Below are positions 1 to 8,837 of a DNA stretch of 64,000 bases, piece after piece (the stretch's first letter is position 1; each line of letters starts with the position of its first letter). The position numbers and the translations under genes are program-made. The notes beneath the pieces are model-generated. The model was not told the DNA's origin and made no database searches. It saw only the letters and a list, made by a program, of their open reading frames with translations. Source of the stretch: Salipaludibacillus sp. LMS25 (GTDB lineage Bacteria > Bacillota > Bacilli > Bacillales > Salisediminibacteriaceae); the NCBI RefSeq assembly GCF_024362805.1, contig NZ_CP093299.1, positions 1,674,001 to 1,738,000 on the forward strand. The letters run 5' to 3'.

Positions 1-100
1 AACGACTGACTGATAATACAAACCAACAACATACGCACACGGGGGTATCGTACAACACGCTTGCTCACATAACTTCGTACAATACGTTATAAATGACATG

Positions 101-1867
101 TTAGTAGCCACCTCCTGCCAAAAAGTGTTGTGCCGCTGATATGAGAAAATGAATTATTCCTCCCACTAAAAACGCAAGTAAAATAGTAGCTCCTGAAATA
201 GACACTGCCCATTTCAGCTTAAATTCTTTCACTAAAACAAAAAAGACACTCATGCAAGGGATATAGAGAAGAGCAACCACTGAGCCTACAAACATTTGCC
301 CTAATGTTAAATCCATACCTAATAGCGGAAGAACGGCCAGCTCTCTCCTTACGACGCCAAGAATTAAGGCAACACTGGCTTCAGCAGGCAGTCCTAGCCA
401 ATTCACAACGAGAGGTTCAATGAGAAAACTCACGTATGACAGGGCACCTGTTTCAATTGTTAATGCCGCAATTAATATACCGATGACCATGGGAATTTCT
501 GCTTCAACCATGAAATGTTTCGTCCGCAACATGATTTTATTCCACATCGTATGCAAATTAGGCACAAGCAGATTAGGTACCTCGATCAAAACAGGATCTA
601 GCGTGCCCTCCAGCGTTCGATTTAGAATGGAGCCGCTTATAAACATAATCATAAATGACAATAAAAATACAGCTAACAATAAAAGAAAAGAATGATCCCC
701 TAATAGCGCAATAAATGCCCCTGTCTGAGCTATACAAGGAACAGCCAGGCTCACCAATGATGAGATAATAAGTCGTTCTTTTAAACTCGTTGCTGTTCGC
801 GTACCTACAATAGCAGGTACGGCGCACCCATACCCCATTGATATAGGAATAATGCTATGTCCCTGTAGTCCAAATCGTCGAAGTAACCCATCAATTAAAA
901 TACCTAAGCGTGGTAGATATCCGCAATCTTCTAAAAAAGAGAGGACGATATAAAATAAAAAAACATACGGTAAAATTAATGTAAAAGGCCATTCAACTCC
1001 TTTAATCAGGACACCAAATTCCCCCACTAAGACTGAATGGATGACAGAATCTTGACTAACTACTAACGACACGAGCCACTCTACGAATGGAATGTAATAA
1101 TGATTTAATAAAGGCAAAAAAATAACGCTTCTTACGACTTTCCCTATACCTACCACACACCCCATAGCCAGAAGAATAATCATAATTGCTAAAGGAATTC
1201 CTGTATGAGGCTGGATCGTCCACTTTTCCAACAAATCAAGCCTCGTTGGGCGATAATCACTAATTGTCTGGACATGACTTACAATGCTTTCAGGGGTTAA
1301 CGTTTGATCAACATCGCGATCAATGTCATCACCCTTACGTAACGTTCGATTAATTTCTGTCAGCAATCGGGCGAATCCGCTTCTTTTAACAGCTACAGTC
1401 GGTATAACTGGCGCTCCTAACAGACTTTCTAATACTGACACTTTTATGTGGATCCCCTTACGTTCGGCAACATCCATCATATTGAGCATAAAAATGACAG
1501 GTATTTGTCGTTGTTTTATCATTAAAGCTAATTGCAAATTACGCTCCAAGTTTGTAGCATCAAGGACACATAAAATGAGGTCTGCCCCCTCATCTAATAG
1601 TGTGACGGCTGCCTGTTCTGCTTCAGATATGGCCGTTAAGGAATAAATACCTGGCACATCGACAAGGGTGGCAGATTCTTTAACATGGACAAGATTCCCC
1701 TCCATAGCTGTGACCGTCGTCCCAGAATAATTAGCTGTCATGGCTCTCTTTTTTGTCAAAGTGGAAAAAATAACACTTTTCCCCACGTTTGGATTGCCCA
1801 TTAACAACACTCTATTCCGAGAAGATGAGTGTTTACTTACTTGATGACGATCAGAATGACAGTTCAC
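101..1867 (-). CDS. feoB: Ferrous iron transporter FeoB
   Basis: FeoB is the membrane Fe(II) importer with an N-terminal GTPase. Visible GTPase motifs are G1 GNPNVGKS, G3 DVPG and G4 NMMD. The membrane part carries the two gate regions of the family, around CGYLPR and MGYGCAVPAIVGTR, followed by several hydrophobic segments. At 588 residues it is on the short side for FeoB but all main parts are present. I chose the GTG at 1867 because AGGTGG lies just upstream; an in-frame TTG at 1921 has no properly spaced ribosome site. This start lies inside the end of feoA, so the two genes overlap by 17 bases and are probably translationally coupled. A Fur box lies upstream of feoA. Confidence 0.93.
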   Translation of the reverse strand: MNCHSDRHQVSKHSSSRNRVLLMGNPNVGKSVIFSTLTKKRAMTANYSGTTVTAMEGNLVHVKESATLVDVPGIYSLTAISEAEQAAVTLLDEGADLILCVLDATNLERNLQLALMIKQRQIPVIFMLNMMDVAERKGIHIKVSVLESLLGAPVIPTVAVKRSGFARLLTEINRTLRKGDDIDRDVDQTLTPESIVSHVQTISDYRPTRLDLLEKWTIQPHTGIPLAIMIILLAMGCVVGIGKVVRSVIFLPLLNHYYIPFVEWLVSLVVSQDSVIHSVLVGEFGVLIKGVEWPFTLILPYVFLFYIVLSFLEDCGYLPRLGILIDGLLRRFGLQGHSIIPISMGYGCAVPAIVGTRTATSLKERLIISSLVSLAVPCIAQTGAFIALLGDHSFLLLLAVFLLSFMIMFISGSILNRTLEGTLDPVLIEVPNLLVPNLHTMWNKIMLRTKHFMVEAEIPMVIGILIAALTIETGALSYVSFLIEPLVVNWLGLPAEASVALILGVVRRELAVLPLLGMDLTLGQMFVGSVVALLYIPCMSVFFVLVKEFKLKWAVSISGATILLAFLVGGIIHFLISAAQHFLAGGGY

Positions 1868-2096
1868 GTTGCTCCACCTCTTCCACGATGATTTGCGAGG
1901 CCACGTGATAATCGATCGCAATCTCCCTTTTACCAGTCAGTTTAATGACCACGGGTCCCTTCCAGCGATTTTTAACGACGACAGTCAGCTTTGTCCCTAT
2001 ATGAACACCAAGACACGACAACATCGGTAAATCAGGAACACTGACTATTTTACATATTACAGCCGGAAGAATGGTGCACAAATTCTCTTCAACCAC
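1851..2096 (-). CDS. feoA: FeoA, SH3-like partner of FeoB
   Basis: A small cytosolic protein of the FeoA family that supports FeoB-dependent Fe(II) uptake. The residues after LPAVICKIVSVPDLP form the usual short beta-barrel pattern, with LGVHIGTKLTVV and a GPVVIKLTGKREIAID segment typical of the family. An ATG at 2126 is in frame but has no ribosome site. The GTG at 2096 follows AAGGAGGG with a 7-base gap and gives 81 residues, so it is preferred. It is first in the feoAB operon and overlaps feoB. Confidence 0.88.
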   Translation of the reverse strand: MVEENLCTILPAVICKIVSVPDLPMLSCLGVHIGTKLTVVVKNRWKGPVVIKLTGKREIAIDYHVASQIIVEEVEQRELSF

Positions 2097-2143
2097 ACTT
2101 CTCCCTCCTTTTTCAAACGAGCCCATTTTGAGTTTAGTTTAAT

Positions 2144-2158
2144 TGAGAATGAAAATCA
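2144..2158 (-). promoter_or_regulatory. Putative Fur box of feoAB
   Basis: TGAGAATGAAAATCA is a 7-1-7 type match to the Fur site (left arm TGAnAAT, right arm AnnATCA imperfect), 48 bases upstream of the feoA GTG. Fur would repress the operon when iron is sufficient. Just beyond it TTTGTGA (2159-2165) and TCACAAA (2181-2187) form an unassigned inverted repeat. The rest of 2190-2433 shows no gene. Confidence 0.6.
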
Positions 2159-2433
2159 TTTGTGAGAAATGCTCATTAATTCACAAATAAGCCTTATTTT
2201 TTGCATATTTTGTTATTAAACACTTATTTTCAATCGGAATAGAGTGCTTTTTACTTACTGGCTTATACCCAATGGCTCTAATAAGGATGACTGTTACGAT
2301 GGTTCTCTTTATGACTGTTTGTGGAAAAAGATCCTTTAAACAGTTAGCAGACACTTCTCTTGGAAAATGGCTCCAGTCATAATTTTTTACGTAAGGTGTA
2401 AAATACTGAGCGACAGATATGGAGGAGGTTGAA

Positions 2434-2619
2434 ATGGAGACACAACGTGTAAAAGAAATTATCGAAGCACCAACTATGATTAATGTGAGTTATAAAGGAA
2501 TTCCAGTCTATATTGAATCACTTGATGACAGCAGCCGGACAGCCGTTGTCTTTCCTCTAGATGAAATGGATCACCTGCAGGAAGTAGACATTGATGGCCT
2601 TGTTGAAGAAGGGCCTTAA
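2434..2619 (+). CDS. sspH: Small acid-soluble spore protein, SspH family
   Basis: A 61-residue protein of the SspH family, a minor DNA/core protein of the spore made in the forespore. It shows the family pattern: an RVKEIIEAPTM helix, then VSYKGIPVYIE and VVFPLDEMD. An ATG at 2419 is in frame, but GGAGGAGG lies between it and the ATG at 2434 at ideal spacing, so the second is used. It is followed after 30 bases by a second SspH copy, and the two are probably co-transcribed, ending at the hairpin at 2855. Confidence 0.85.
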   Translation: METQRVKEIIEAPTMINVSYKGIPVYIESLDDSSRTAVVFPLDEMDHLQEVDIDGLVEEGP

Positions 2620-2649
2620 TTATAGCTATTCTGGTTAAGGAGGTAAACC

Positions 2650-2841
2650 ATGGATAAACAACGGGCAGAGGAAATTGCTCACTCTCCAGACATGAAACAT
2701 GTGACTTACAATGGCACTCCCATCTATATTCAGCACGTTAATGACGCAACTAACACAGCTCGCATCTATTCACTCGATAATCCAGAGAATGAATTCGACG
2801 TGCAAGTTACTAGCTTGATCGAACAAAAAGAACATCACTAG
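2650..2841 (+). CDS. sspH: Small acid-soluble spore protein, SspH family (second copy)
   Basis: This 63-residue protein is the closer of the two to Bacillus subtilis SspH: QRAEEIAHSPDMKHVTYNG, TPIYIQHVND, ARIYSLDNPENE. The ribosome site AAGGAGG is 6 bases before the ATG. Tandem sspH copies point to local duplication. It is expected only in sporulating cells; no confident forespore promoter was recognised. Confidence 0.93.
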   Translation: MDKQRAEEIAHSPDMKHVTYNGTPIYIQHVNDATNTARIYSLDNPENEFDVQVTSLIEQKEHH

Positions 2842-2854
2842 CCAAATTAACTCA

Positions 2855-2902
2855 AACAGGGCATCGATCAGTTACATACGATGATGGATGCCCTGTTCTA
2901 TT
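2855..2902 (+). terminator. Terminator after the sspH pair
   Basis: Arms AACAGGGCATC (2855-2865) and GATGCCCTGTT (2887-2897) are perfectly complementary and followed by CTATTTAATT. Confidence 0.8.
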
Positions 2903-2999
2903 TAATTCCTTTTAGGTTTCATAAGAGTTAATTTCAGATTCATAATAGCAAAATCATGAGGTTCTTATCACCACAGCCTTTCTTCATACTCCTTCATAC

Positions 3000-3158
3000 A
3001 TAAAGCTAAGCTTCAATCAGTGGGAGCTTTCCTTCATCCCCCACTGATTGTTCGTTTAACTTATGGGACCTTTAGGGGCCGTTTATCCCCCACCTAAACT
3101 TTTCGATCTTCTTAAGTTTTGAGGTGGGGGTTTTACTGACCCTTAAGAGTGGGATAAA
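3000..3158 (+). repeat. Structured repeat, type A (copy A1)
   Basis: Full-length member of the main dispersed family. It begins ATAAAGCTAAGCTT and ends GTGGGATAAA. It contains a 5' hairpin with arms CAATCAGTGGG and CCCCACTGATTG, then a second longer hairpin whose stem includes CCCCCACCT and AGGTGGGGG. The ATAAA at both ends looks like a 5-bp target duplication. Confidence 0.9.
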
Positions 3159-3200
3159 GCACCCCTTTAAAATAGAATAGCGGTTATCTTCACATTTCCA

Positions 3201-3229
3201 TTGACTTTAAAAACCTTAACACGTATTCT
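3201..3229 (+). promoter_or_regulatory. SigA promoter of the siderophore uptake genes
   Basis: TTGACT (3201-3206), a 17-base spacer and TATTCT (3224-3229) match a housekeeping promoter. The Fur box that follows sits just after the expected start of transcription. Confidence 0.65.
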
Positions 3230-3244
3230 TATTGTAGATGACAT

Positions 3245-3259
3245 TGAGAATCATTATCA
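3245..3259 (+). promoter_or_regulatory. Fur box before the siderophore uptake genes
   Basis: TGAGAATCATTATCA is an almost perfect 7-1-7 Fur site (consensus TGATAAT-N-ATTATCA, one mismatch). It lies 16 bases downstream of the -10 element. Confidence 0.85.
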
Positions 3260-3360
3260 ACGTTTTAGTGTGACCTAACGCCTTATTTAGTGGAGATGAT
3301 TTTAACTACTAGTCGCCTTTCGACCAATGATAAATGATAATAATGAAAGGGTTGAGTGGA

Positions 3361-4206
3361 ATGGACCGTCTATTTGCAGACAACATCACGGTGGGATATG
3401 GTGAAGAGCCGATTATTAAAGATTTAGACATGTATATACCAGATGAGAAGATCACAACAATTATAGGCCCAAACGGTTGTGGGAAATCTACATTGTTAAA
3501 AGCACTTACACGGATCATCCCCCATGCTTCAGGGTCTGTTATCCTTGATGGCCAACACATTTCTAAAGAGAATACCAAAAACTTAGCGAAAAAAATGGCT
3601 ATTCTCCCGCAAACACCTGAAAGCGCCAGTGGTCTGACAGTTGGTGAACTCGTTTCTTATGGCAGATTCCCCTATCAACGTGGATTGGGACGCCTTACGA
3701 AACACGATCGCGACGTGATTGACTGGGCTCTTGACGTGACGAGAACTGAGACGTTTAAGTACCGTCCTGTGGATGCCTTATCTGGCGGCCAGCGTCAACG
3801 CGTATGGATTGCCATGGCTCTTGCACAAGAGACAGAAATGATCTTTCTTGATGAGCCAACAACCTACTTAGACATGGCGCACCAGTTAGAAGTATTAGAA
3901 TTACTAGAAAAATTAAATCGCTCGGAAAAGCGGACGATTATTATGGTCCTTCATGATTTAAACCAAGCAGCCCGATTCGCTGACCATATTATCGCGATGA
4001 AAGACGGCCATATTTTATCTTCTGGTCACTGCGAAGATGTGATTTGTGCGGACGTCCTAAAGAAAGTATTTCATATTGATGCCGTTATCGGTCGTGACCC
4101 TCGTACCCACAAGCCGATGTGTATGACCTATCACTTACTTAAAGGAGAGACTCAACAGCATGAAAAAAATGTTCATTCCATTCGCACTGTCGCTGCTCAT
4201 TCTTAA
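3361..4206 (+). CDS. fhuC: Ferric hydroxamate ABC transporter ATPase (FhuC type)
   Basis: This is the cytosolic ATPase driving siderophore import. Visible are Walker A GPNGCGKST, the Q-loop region LPQTPES, signature LSGGQRQR, Walker B MIFLDEPTTYLD and the switch His in VLHDLNQ. Its 281 residues are normal for the FecE/FhuC family. The ATG at 3361 is taken over the one at 3334 because the family starts here and AAAGGG lies upstream. The 3' end runs 47 bases into the next gene; the family usually ends near MTYHLL, so the last part looks like a later extension. It heads a Fur-controlled gene set. Confidence 0.9.
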   Translation: MDRLFADNITVGYGEEPIIKDLDMYIPDEKITTIIGPNGCGKSTLLKALTRIIPHASGSVILDGQHISKENTKNLAKKMAILPQTPESASGLTVGELVSYGRFPYQRGLGRLTKHDRDVIDWALDVTRTETFKYRPVDALSGGQRQRVWIAMALAQETEMIFLDEPTTYLDMAHQLEVLELLEKLNRSEKRTIIMVLHDLNQAARFADHIIAMKDGHILSSGHCEDVICADVLKKVFHIDAVIGRDPRTHKPMCMTYHLLKGETQQHEKNVHSIRTVAAHS

Positions 4207-5098
4207 TGCATGTGGTGCTGGGGAAAATTCCGACGGTGAAGAAAATTTGAGCAACAACACGAGTCACTCACCTGAAAATAACAGTGAAACGATAACGTAT
4301 GAATCGGAAAGCGGTCCTGTAGAGGTACCTGCTGATCCAGAGCGTGTTGCTGTTCTATCCACATTTACCGGAAATGTTATGGCATTAGATGTTAATGTAG
4401 TCGGGGTCGATGATTGGTCAAAAGGCAGTCCCCTCTTTGAAGAAAAACTGGAAGGTGTAGAAACAGTGAGTGATGAAAGTCTTGAAAAGCTCATTGAACT
4501 AGAGCCAGACTTAATTATAGGACTTAATAATATTAATAATGTGGATAGATTGGAAGAAATCGCACCCACCGTGACGTTTACTTACGGAGGTGTCGATTAT
4601 TTAACCCAGCATATCGAGATTGGAAAATTGCTGAACAAAGAAGAAGAAGCACAAGCATGGGTCGATGACTTCGAAAAAAGAGCTGAGGAAGCTGGAGAAG
4701 CCATTAAAGCTCACATCGGTGAGGACGCAACCGTGTCTGTTTTTGAAAACTTTAATAAACAACTGTATGTTTTCGGCGATAATTGGGGCCGAGGGACAGA
4801 AATTCTTTATCAAGCGATGGAACTTGAGATGCCAGAAAAAGTTGAGGAGATGGCACTGGAAGAAGGCTATTACGCCCTCTCACCTGAAGTCCTACCTGAT
4901 TTTGCAGGTGACTACATGATTTTCAGTAAAGATGACGATATGGATAACTCTTTTACAGAAACAGAAACGTATCAAAACATCCCTGCCGTCCAAAACGATC
5001 AAGTGTTTGAAGCTAATGCTAAAGCGATCTACTTCAATGATCCAATCTCACTCGATTATCAGTTGGAATTTTTCCAAGACCATTTTTTGGATTACTAA
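4160..5098 (+). CDS. Ferric hydroxamate-binding lipoprotein (FhuD2/YxeB type)
   Basis: The extracellular lipid-anchored receptor that captures the ferric siderophore and hands it to FhuB/FhuG. It has a lipoprotein signal with lipobox LNAC (Cys18), then a low-complexity linker and a class III binding-protein fold. Stretches such as ATVSVFENFNKQLYVFGDNW closely follow Staphylococcus aureus FhuD2, including the conserved NWGRG segment, so hydroxamate (ferrioxamine/ferrichrome type) substrates are likely. The start overlaps the ATPase gene. A terminator follows at 5115, so the permease genes may be expressed at a different level. Confidence 0.88.
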   Translation: MKKMFIPFALSLLILNACGAGENSDGEENLSNNTSHSPENNSETITYESESGPVEVPADPERVAVLSTFTGNVMALDVNVVGVDDWSKGSPLFEEKLEGVETVSDESLEKLIELEPDLIIGLNNINNVDRLEEIAPTVTFTYGGVDYLTQHIEIGKLLNKEEEAQAWVDDFEKRAEEAGEAIKAHIGEDATVSVFENFNKQLYVFGDNWGRGTEILYQAMELEMPEKVEEMALEEGYYALSPEVLPDFAGDYMIFSKDDDMDNSFTETETYQNIPAVQNDQVFEANAKAIYFNDPISLDYQLEFFQDHFLDY

Positions 5099-5114
5099 AT
5101 GTTAGGTACGGAGG

Positions 5115-5147
5115 GAAGGTGCTAAGAACTTTAAGCACCTTCTTTTT
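5115..5147 (+). terminator. Terminator after the binding-protein gene
   Basis: Arms GAAGGTGCT (5115-5123) and AGCACCTTC (5134-5142) are followed by TTTTT. It lies inside the importer gene set, which would give more receptor than permease. Confidence 0.8.
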
Positions 5148-5286
5148 CTACTTGAATAATTTGTAAGTCTGTTGTGCAAATACATTTTTTAAAGATCACT
5201 GCTTTTAAGTTAGAAGATACCAACTTAGCTAACGCTGCTTTCTACCTCTCTACTTAATTAAAATCTCAGTAAAGAAGAGGGTTTTT

Positions 5287-6291
5287 ATGTCTAAAACGAT
5301 ACCAACACGATTATCCTTCCCTATTATCTTTATTATCGGATGTGTCATCCTTGGTAGTATGTTTTCCTTATCTTTAATGCTCGGTGCTGCTCAAGTGCCT
5401 ATGCGTGACGTTTGGCTCACCTTAATGACGAACGAATCGGGGGATTCCCTCACCATGATCAGGGAAATTCGTCTTCCCCGTGTAGTGGCCGCTATCATTG
5501 TTGGAGCTGCCTTGTCAGTAGCTGGTGCTATCATGCAAGGCATGACAAGAAACCCATTAGCCGATCCAGGGCTACTTGGTTTAACAGCTGGCGCCAACGC
5601 CGCCTTAGCTGTTACAATCGCACTCATTTCAACGAGCTATGTCGGTATCATGATAGCATGCTTTATTGGGGCAGCAGTTGGCGCTGGACTCGTATTTGGC
5701 ATTGGTCGTGTTAAACGAGGGGGCATGTCCCCTTTTAGACTCGTCCTTGCCGGGGCAGCTGTCTCCGCTTTTTTGCACGCGATCGCAGAAGGCATCGGTC
5801 TTAGTTTTAAGATATCACGCGAAGTCTCACTATGGACATCCGGTGGGTTGCTCGGTTCAAGCTGGGGACAGCTTCAAATCGTTGTGCCTGTTATTTTAGG
5901 CGGCCTGTTAATGGCTGTTTTCCTATCAAGACAAGTGACGATTTTAAGCTTAAATGATGATGTGGCTACAGGGCTTGGTCAAAAAACGGAACTAATTAAA
6001 GCGTTACTCTTTATCGTGATCATCCTTTTAACTGGGGCAGCTGTTGCTTTAGCTGGTAATCTGGCCTTTCTCGGCTTGATGGTACCCCATATTGTCCGTT
6101 CATTCGTTAGCACAGATTATCGGTTTATTATCCCGATGTCAGCCATTATCGGAGCCACCTTTATGCTCTTAGCCGATACGCTTGCTAGAACGATAAGTGC
6201 CCCTTATGAGGCCCCTGTAGCGGCTATCTTAGCTATTATCGGCCTGCCCTTCTTTTTATGGGTCGTTAGAAAAGGAGGGAAAGGATTTTAA
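5287..6291 (+). CDS. fhuB: Ferric hydroxamate permease (FhuB type, FecCD family)
   Basis: A 334-residue inner-membrane permease of the FecCD family. Family marks are IREIRLPRVVAAIIVGAALS near the N-terminus, MTRNPLADPGLLGL, and the coupling segment LAFLGLMVPHIVRS that contacts the ATPase. About nine to ten hydrophobic spans are visible. AGAGGG precedes the ATG. The last base of its TAA stop is the first base of the next ATG, so translation of the two permeases is coupled. Confidence 0.9.
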   Translation: MSKTIPTRLSFPIIFIIGCVILGSMFSLSLMLGAAQVPMRDVWLTLMTNESGDSLTMIREIRLPRVVAAIIVGAALSVAGAIMQGMTRNPLADPGLLGLTAGANAALAVTIALISTSYVGIMIACFIGAAVGAGLVFGIGRVKRGGMSPFRLVLAGAAVSAFLHAIAEGIGLSFKISREVSLWTSGGLLGSSWGQLQIVVPVILGGLLMAVFLSRQVTILSLNDDVATGLGQKTELIKALLFIVIILLTGAAVALAGNLAFLGLMVPHIVRSFVSTDYRFIIPMSAIIGATFMLLADTLARTISAPYEAPVAAILAIIGLPFFLWVVRKGGKGF

Positions 6292-7304
6292 TGAGACATC
6301 CTGCACAAGTTAAAAAACAACGCTTTATTATAATCTTTTTTATATTATTAATTATAGTAACGAGCATGCTCAGTATGGGGATTGGTTACGCCACATTATC
6401 ATTTGACAGACTCCTGCCTGTCTTATTTGGTTATGGGACATTTCAAGAAGAGTTCGTTTTATTTTCTATTCGATTACCGCGTATGATTGTCACCTTTTTA
6501 GCTGGTATGGCTTTGGCGTTGTCAGGGGCCATTCTTCAGGGAATTACACGTAATGATTTAGCAGACCCTGGTATTATTGGGATCAACTCAGGTGCAGGCG
6601 TAGCCGTGGCCATTTTCTTTCTTTATTTCCCGATTGAAGCAGGCACCTTTATTTATATGCTACCACTAGCGGCGTTCATTGGGGCTTTAGTGACGGCTGG
6701 GGCGATTTACACGTTTTCCTACGAACGCCAATCCGCTCTAGGCTTGAACCCCGTTCGCTTTATTTTAACAGGAGTCGGATTTTCATTAGCCTTGTCAGGG
6801 GTGATGATCGTTCTCGTCTCGTCAGCGGACAGAGCACGAGTGGACTTCATTGCCACCTGGCTGGCCGGTAATATATGGGGGACGGATTGGCCATTTATTT
6901 ATGCGCTACTCCCATGGCTAATCATTCTCATTCCTTATAGCCTTTTCAAAGCGAGTCGTTTAAACCTTCTCGGACTAGGTGAAGCGACAGCTATCGGTCG
7001 CGGTGTGGCAGTAAAACGGGAGCAGATCACGCTATTATTAACAGCGGTCGCACTGGCCGCCTCCGCTGTTTCAGTTACTGGCGGTATCGCCTTTGTAGGA
7101 TTGATGGCACCCCATATTGCCCGAGCTCTCGTCGGCCCTCTCCACCAACGAATGATCCCCCTTGCTATTTTAATTGGGGGTTGGCTCTTACTCCTTGCCG
7201 ATACGATCGGAAGAAATTTGACCGATCCAGATGGATTGCCTGCAGGAATTGTCGTATCCCTTATCGGGACGCCGTATTTCGTCTACTTACTATTGAAAAA
7301 ATAA
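6291..7304 (+). CDS. fhuG: Ferric hydroxamate permease (FhuG type, FecCD family)
   Basis: The second permease (337 residues), forming a heterodimer with the preceding protein. It shows SIRLPRMIVTFLAGMALALS, ITRNDLADPGIIGIN and IAFVGLMAPHIARALVG, the same landmarks at the same spacing. It starts inside the fhuB stop codon (TAATG). It is the last gene of the importer and is followed by a GC-rich hairpin. Confidence 0.9.
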   Translation: MRHPAQVKKQRFIIIFFILLIIVTSMLSMGIGYATLSFDRLLPVLFGYGTFQEEFVLFSIRLPRMIVTFLAGMALALSGAILQGITRNDLADPGIIGINSGAGVAVAIFFLYFPIEAGTFIYMLPLAAFIGALVTAGAIYTFSYERQSALGLNPVRFILTGVGFSLALSGVMIVLVSSADRARVDFIATWLAGNIWGTDWPFIYALLPWLIILIPYSLFKASRLNLLGLGEATAIGRGVAVKREQITLLLTAVALAASAVSVTGGIAFVGLMAPHIARALVGPLHQRMIPLAILIGGWLLLLADTIGRNLTDPDGLPAGIVVSLIGTPYFVYLLLKK

Positions 7305-7313
7305 CGTCATGCG

Positions 7314-7351
7314 CCTCCCCCCGGATTTGTTTGGGAATCTGGGGGGAAGAG
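7314..7351 (+). terminator. Hairpin after fhuG
   Basis: CTCCCCCCGGATT pairs with AATCTGGGGGGAAG around a short loop. The T-tract is poor, so it may stop or only stabilise the transcript. A type A repeat begins 22 bases later. Confidence 0.55.
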
Positions 7352-7372
7352 TTTCAAATAACTGAGAAGGTT

Positions 7373-7531
7373 ATAAAGCTAAGCTTCAATCAGTGGGAGT
7401 TTTCCTTCATCCCCCACTGATTGTTCGTTTAACTTATGGGACCTTTAGGGGCAGTTTATCCCCCACCTAAACGTTTCGCTCTTCTTAAGTTTTGAGGTGG
7501 GCGTTTTACTGCCCCTTAAGAGTGGGATAAA
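7373..7531 (+). repeat. Structured repeat, type A (copy A2)
   Basis: Full-length type A copy, ATAAAGCTAAGCTT to GTGGGATAAA. It shares its terminal ATAAA directly with the type B copy that follows, so one element appears to have inserted at the end of the other. The 8-bp outer stem GGGGCAGT/ACTGCCCC is perfect here. Confidence 0.92.
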
Positions 7532-7635
7532 ACGACCCTTCAATCAGGACTTTAGCGTCCGTTATCTCCCGCCTAACTAGAGTTAGCTTTCCTCTCTATT
7601 TTGTGTGGGAGTTTTACGGACAGTTATCTGTGATA
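7527..7635 (+). repeat. Structured repeat, type B (copy B1)
   Basis: Begins ATAAAACGACCCTTCAATC and ends TTATCTGTGATA. Its stem GTCCGT/ACGGAC replaces the GGGGCAGT/ACTGCCCC stem of type A at the same place, and CTCCC/GGGAG replaces CCCCCACC/GGTGGGGG. The architecture is conserved while the sequence has changed. Confidence 0.85.
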
Positions 7636-8132
7636 CTGTAACCGTTATGAAACAAACGGGGAACGTTAGTTAAAAAAAGCATCATCAAAGGACTTTGAGA
7701 ACCGAACATCTCTAAGTCCTTTTTGTGGTGAATTATACTGTGAAATGCATTGTGGAAGTGATATGATTTCTATTGTGAACTGCCTTGAGATTTCCTGTTT
7801 GGACCTCAGAAGTAACCAGTTACTTTCAGCTTTTGAGTGTCCTGCATTCTAATAAGTTAGAGTAAAAATGCCAACTTTTAAGCTTGCTATAGCGTCGTTA
7901 CAGCAATCATCGAGAATTCAGGTGGTATCTCGATGCACGACGCACCTAATTAACACTTTCCCCCTTCACTATGCGTTGAGGGAAGAGTTTTACGGACGGT
8001 TATCTGTGATAAACTTAACAGTCTCGATACAAAAAGCTAATGGGCCAAAAGGTTTAGTTAGCTGAACTGAAGTCGATTATGGGGCTTTCTAATACCACCT
8101 ATAACACTCAATTATTGAAAAGGGACATTTAT
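7636..8132. other. Gene-free interval with a terminator-like hairpin and a type B fragment
   Basis: No convincing gene. At 7687-7723 a 14-base stem (one mismatch) starting AAAGGACTT is followed by a T-run and looks like an orphan terminator. At about 7960-8014 the sequence ending TTACGGACGGTTATCTG and GTGATAA is the 3' part of a type B repeat. Confidence 0.55.
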
Positions 8133-8453
8133 ATGCTGACTTTTAAAAATAGATTATTAGCCTTTGTTATTATACCTTTATGGGCGGCATTTCTAACTAG
8201 CTTGGCAGAGTCACTTATTAAACGGACTTTATTTAACATTGATACTATGCTGACGGTTCTTGTACTCACTTTTATTGTCTATGTTTGCTATCCGTTCTTT
8301 TCTAAAGAAAAGTTCGAAGCCATTTTCGTTAGAGACGCTCACTCATCATTCGTCCGTAAAATAAAACAACACAAGTCATATTTTATTTTCCACACCCTTT
8401 TTTGGCTATTTGTTGGGACGTGGACTACTTTAACGTCTCTCGTTCATTTTTAA
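8133..8453 (+). CDS. Small three-span membrane protein, array member 1 (type 1)
   Basis: Function not recognised. The 106-residue protein has hydrophobic spans near residues 8-28, 38-56 and 84-104, with a charged central loop containing FSKEKFEAIFVRDAH. It opens a tandem array of five related genes. The ATG at 8133, after AAAAGGG, is preferred over one at 8079 because all type 1 members start MLTxK(N/S)RL. It is followed after 15 bases by member 2, so the two are an operon. Members 1, 3 and 4 are one subtype (MLTFKNRL), members 2 and 5 another (MKEKKLSYKNRL). An immunity-like or stress-related role is conceivable but unproven. Confidence 0.7.
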   Translation: MLTFKNRLLAFVIIPLWAAFLTSLAESLIKRTLFNIDTMLTVLVLTFIVYVCYPFFSKEKFEAIFVRDAHSSFVRKIKQHKSYFIFHTLFWLFVGTWTTLTSLVHF

Positions 8454-8468
8454 ATTGGAGGATATCCA

Positions 8469-8789
8469 ATGAAGGAAAAAAAGCTTTCATACAAAAATAG
8501 ACTCATTGTTTTCTTTCTTATGCCTTGTTGGGCGGTTATAATAGGCTCACTAACACAATCCTTAATTAATCGCTCATGGTTAAGTTTAGACGAGTTCCTT
8601 ATATATGTTCTTTTTTGCTTTGGTTTTTACTTTTTATACCCTTATTTCTATAAAAGAGAATTTTTGGACGTATTTCTTACTAGCTGTGCGGCCTCATTGC
8701 CCGAAAAACTTTCAGTACACAGAGGGTATTTTATTTTTCATACGATCATTTGGATAGTGGTGGCAACAATTATGGGACTCACTAATTAA
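8469..8789 (+). CDS. Small three-span membrane protein, array member 2 (type 2)
   Basis: A 106-residue paralogue with the same plan: N-terminal KNRLIVFFLMPCWAVI span, a second span ending YPYF, then a charged loop (YKREFLDVFLT) and a final span near IFHTIIWIVVATI. GGAGG precedes the ATG, and the gap to member 1 is only 15 bases. After the stop, CCTACG/CGTAGG (8793-8810) forms a small stem without a T-run. Function unknown. Confidence 0.68.
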   Translation: MKEKKLSYKNRLIVFFLMPCWAVIIGSLTQSLINRSWLSLDEFLIYVLFCFGFYFLYPYFYKREFLDVFLTSCAASLPEKLSVHRGYFIFHTIIWIVVATIMGLTN

Positions 8790-8837
8790 TCTCCTACGTT
8801 TCTTCGTAGGTATATCTCAGTAAAAAGGAACATTTAT

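Noticed and set aside
1..100. Feature at the left edge
   Set aside because: The first 100 bases show no gene, hairpin or repeat that I can support.
2159..2187. TTTGTGA/TCACAAA as a Rex redox operator
   Set aside because: The 15-base spacer is much longer than the Rex site allows.
7868..8065. A 65-residue open frame
   Set aside because: It runs through a type B repeat fragment, has no ribosome site and no protein-like composition.
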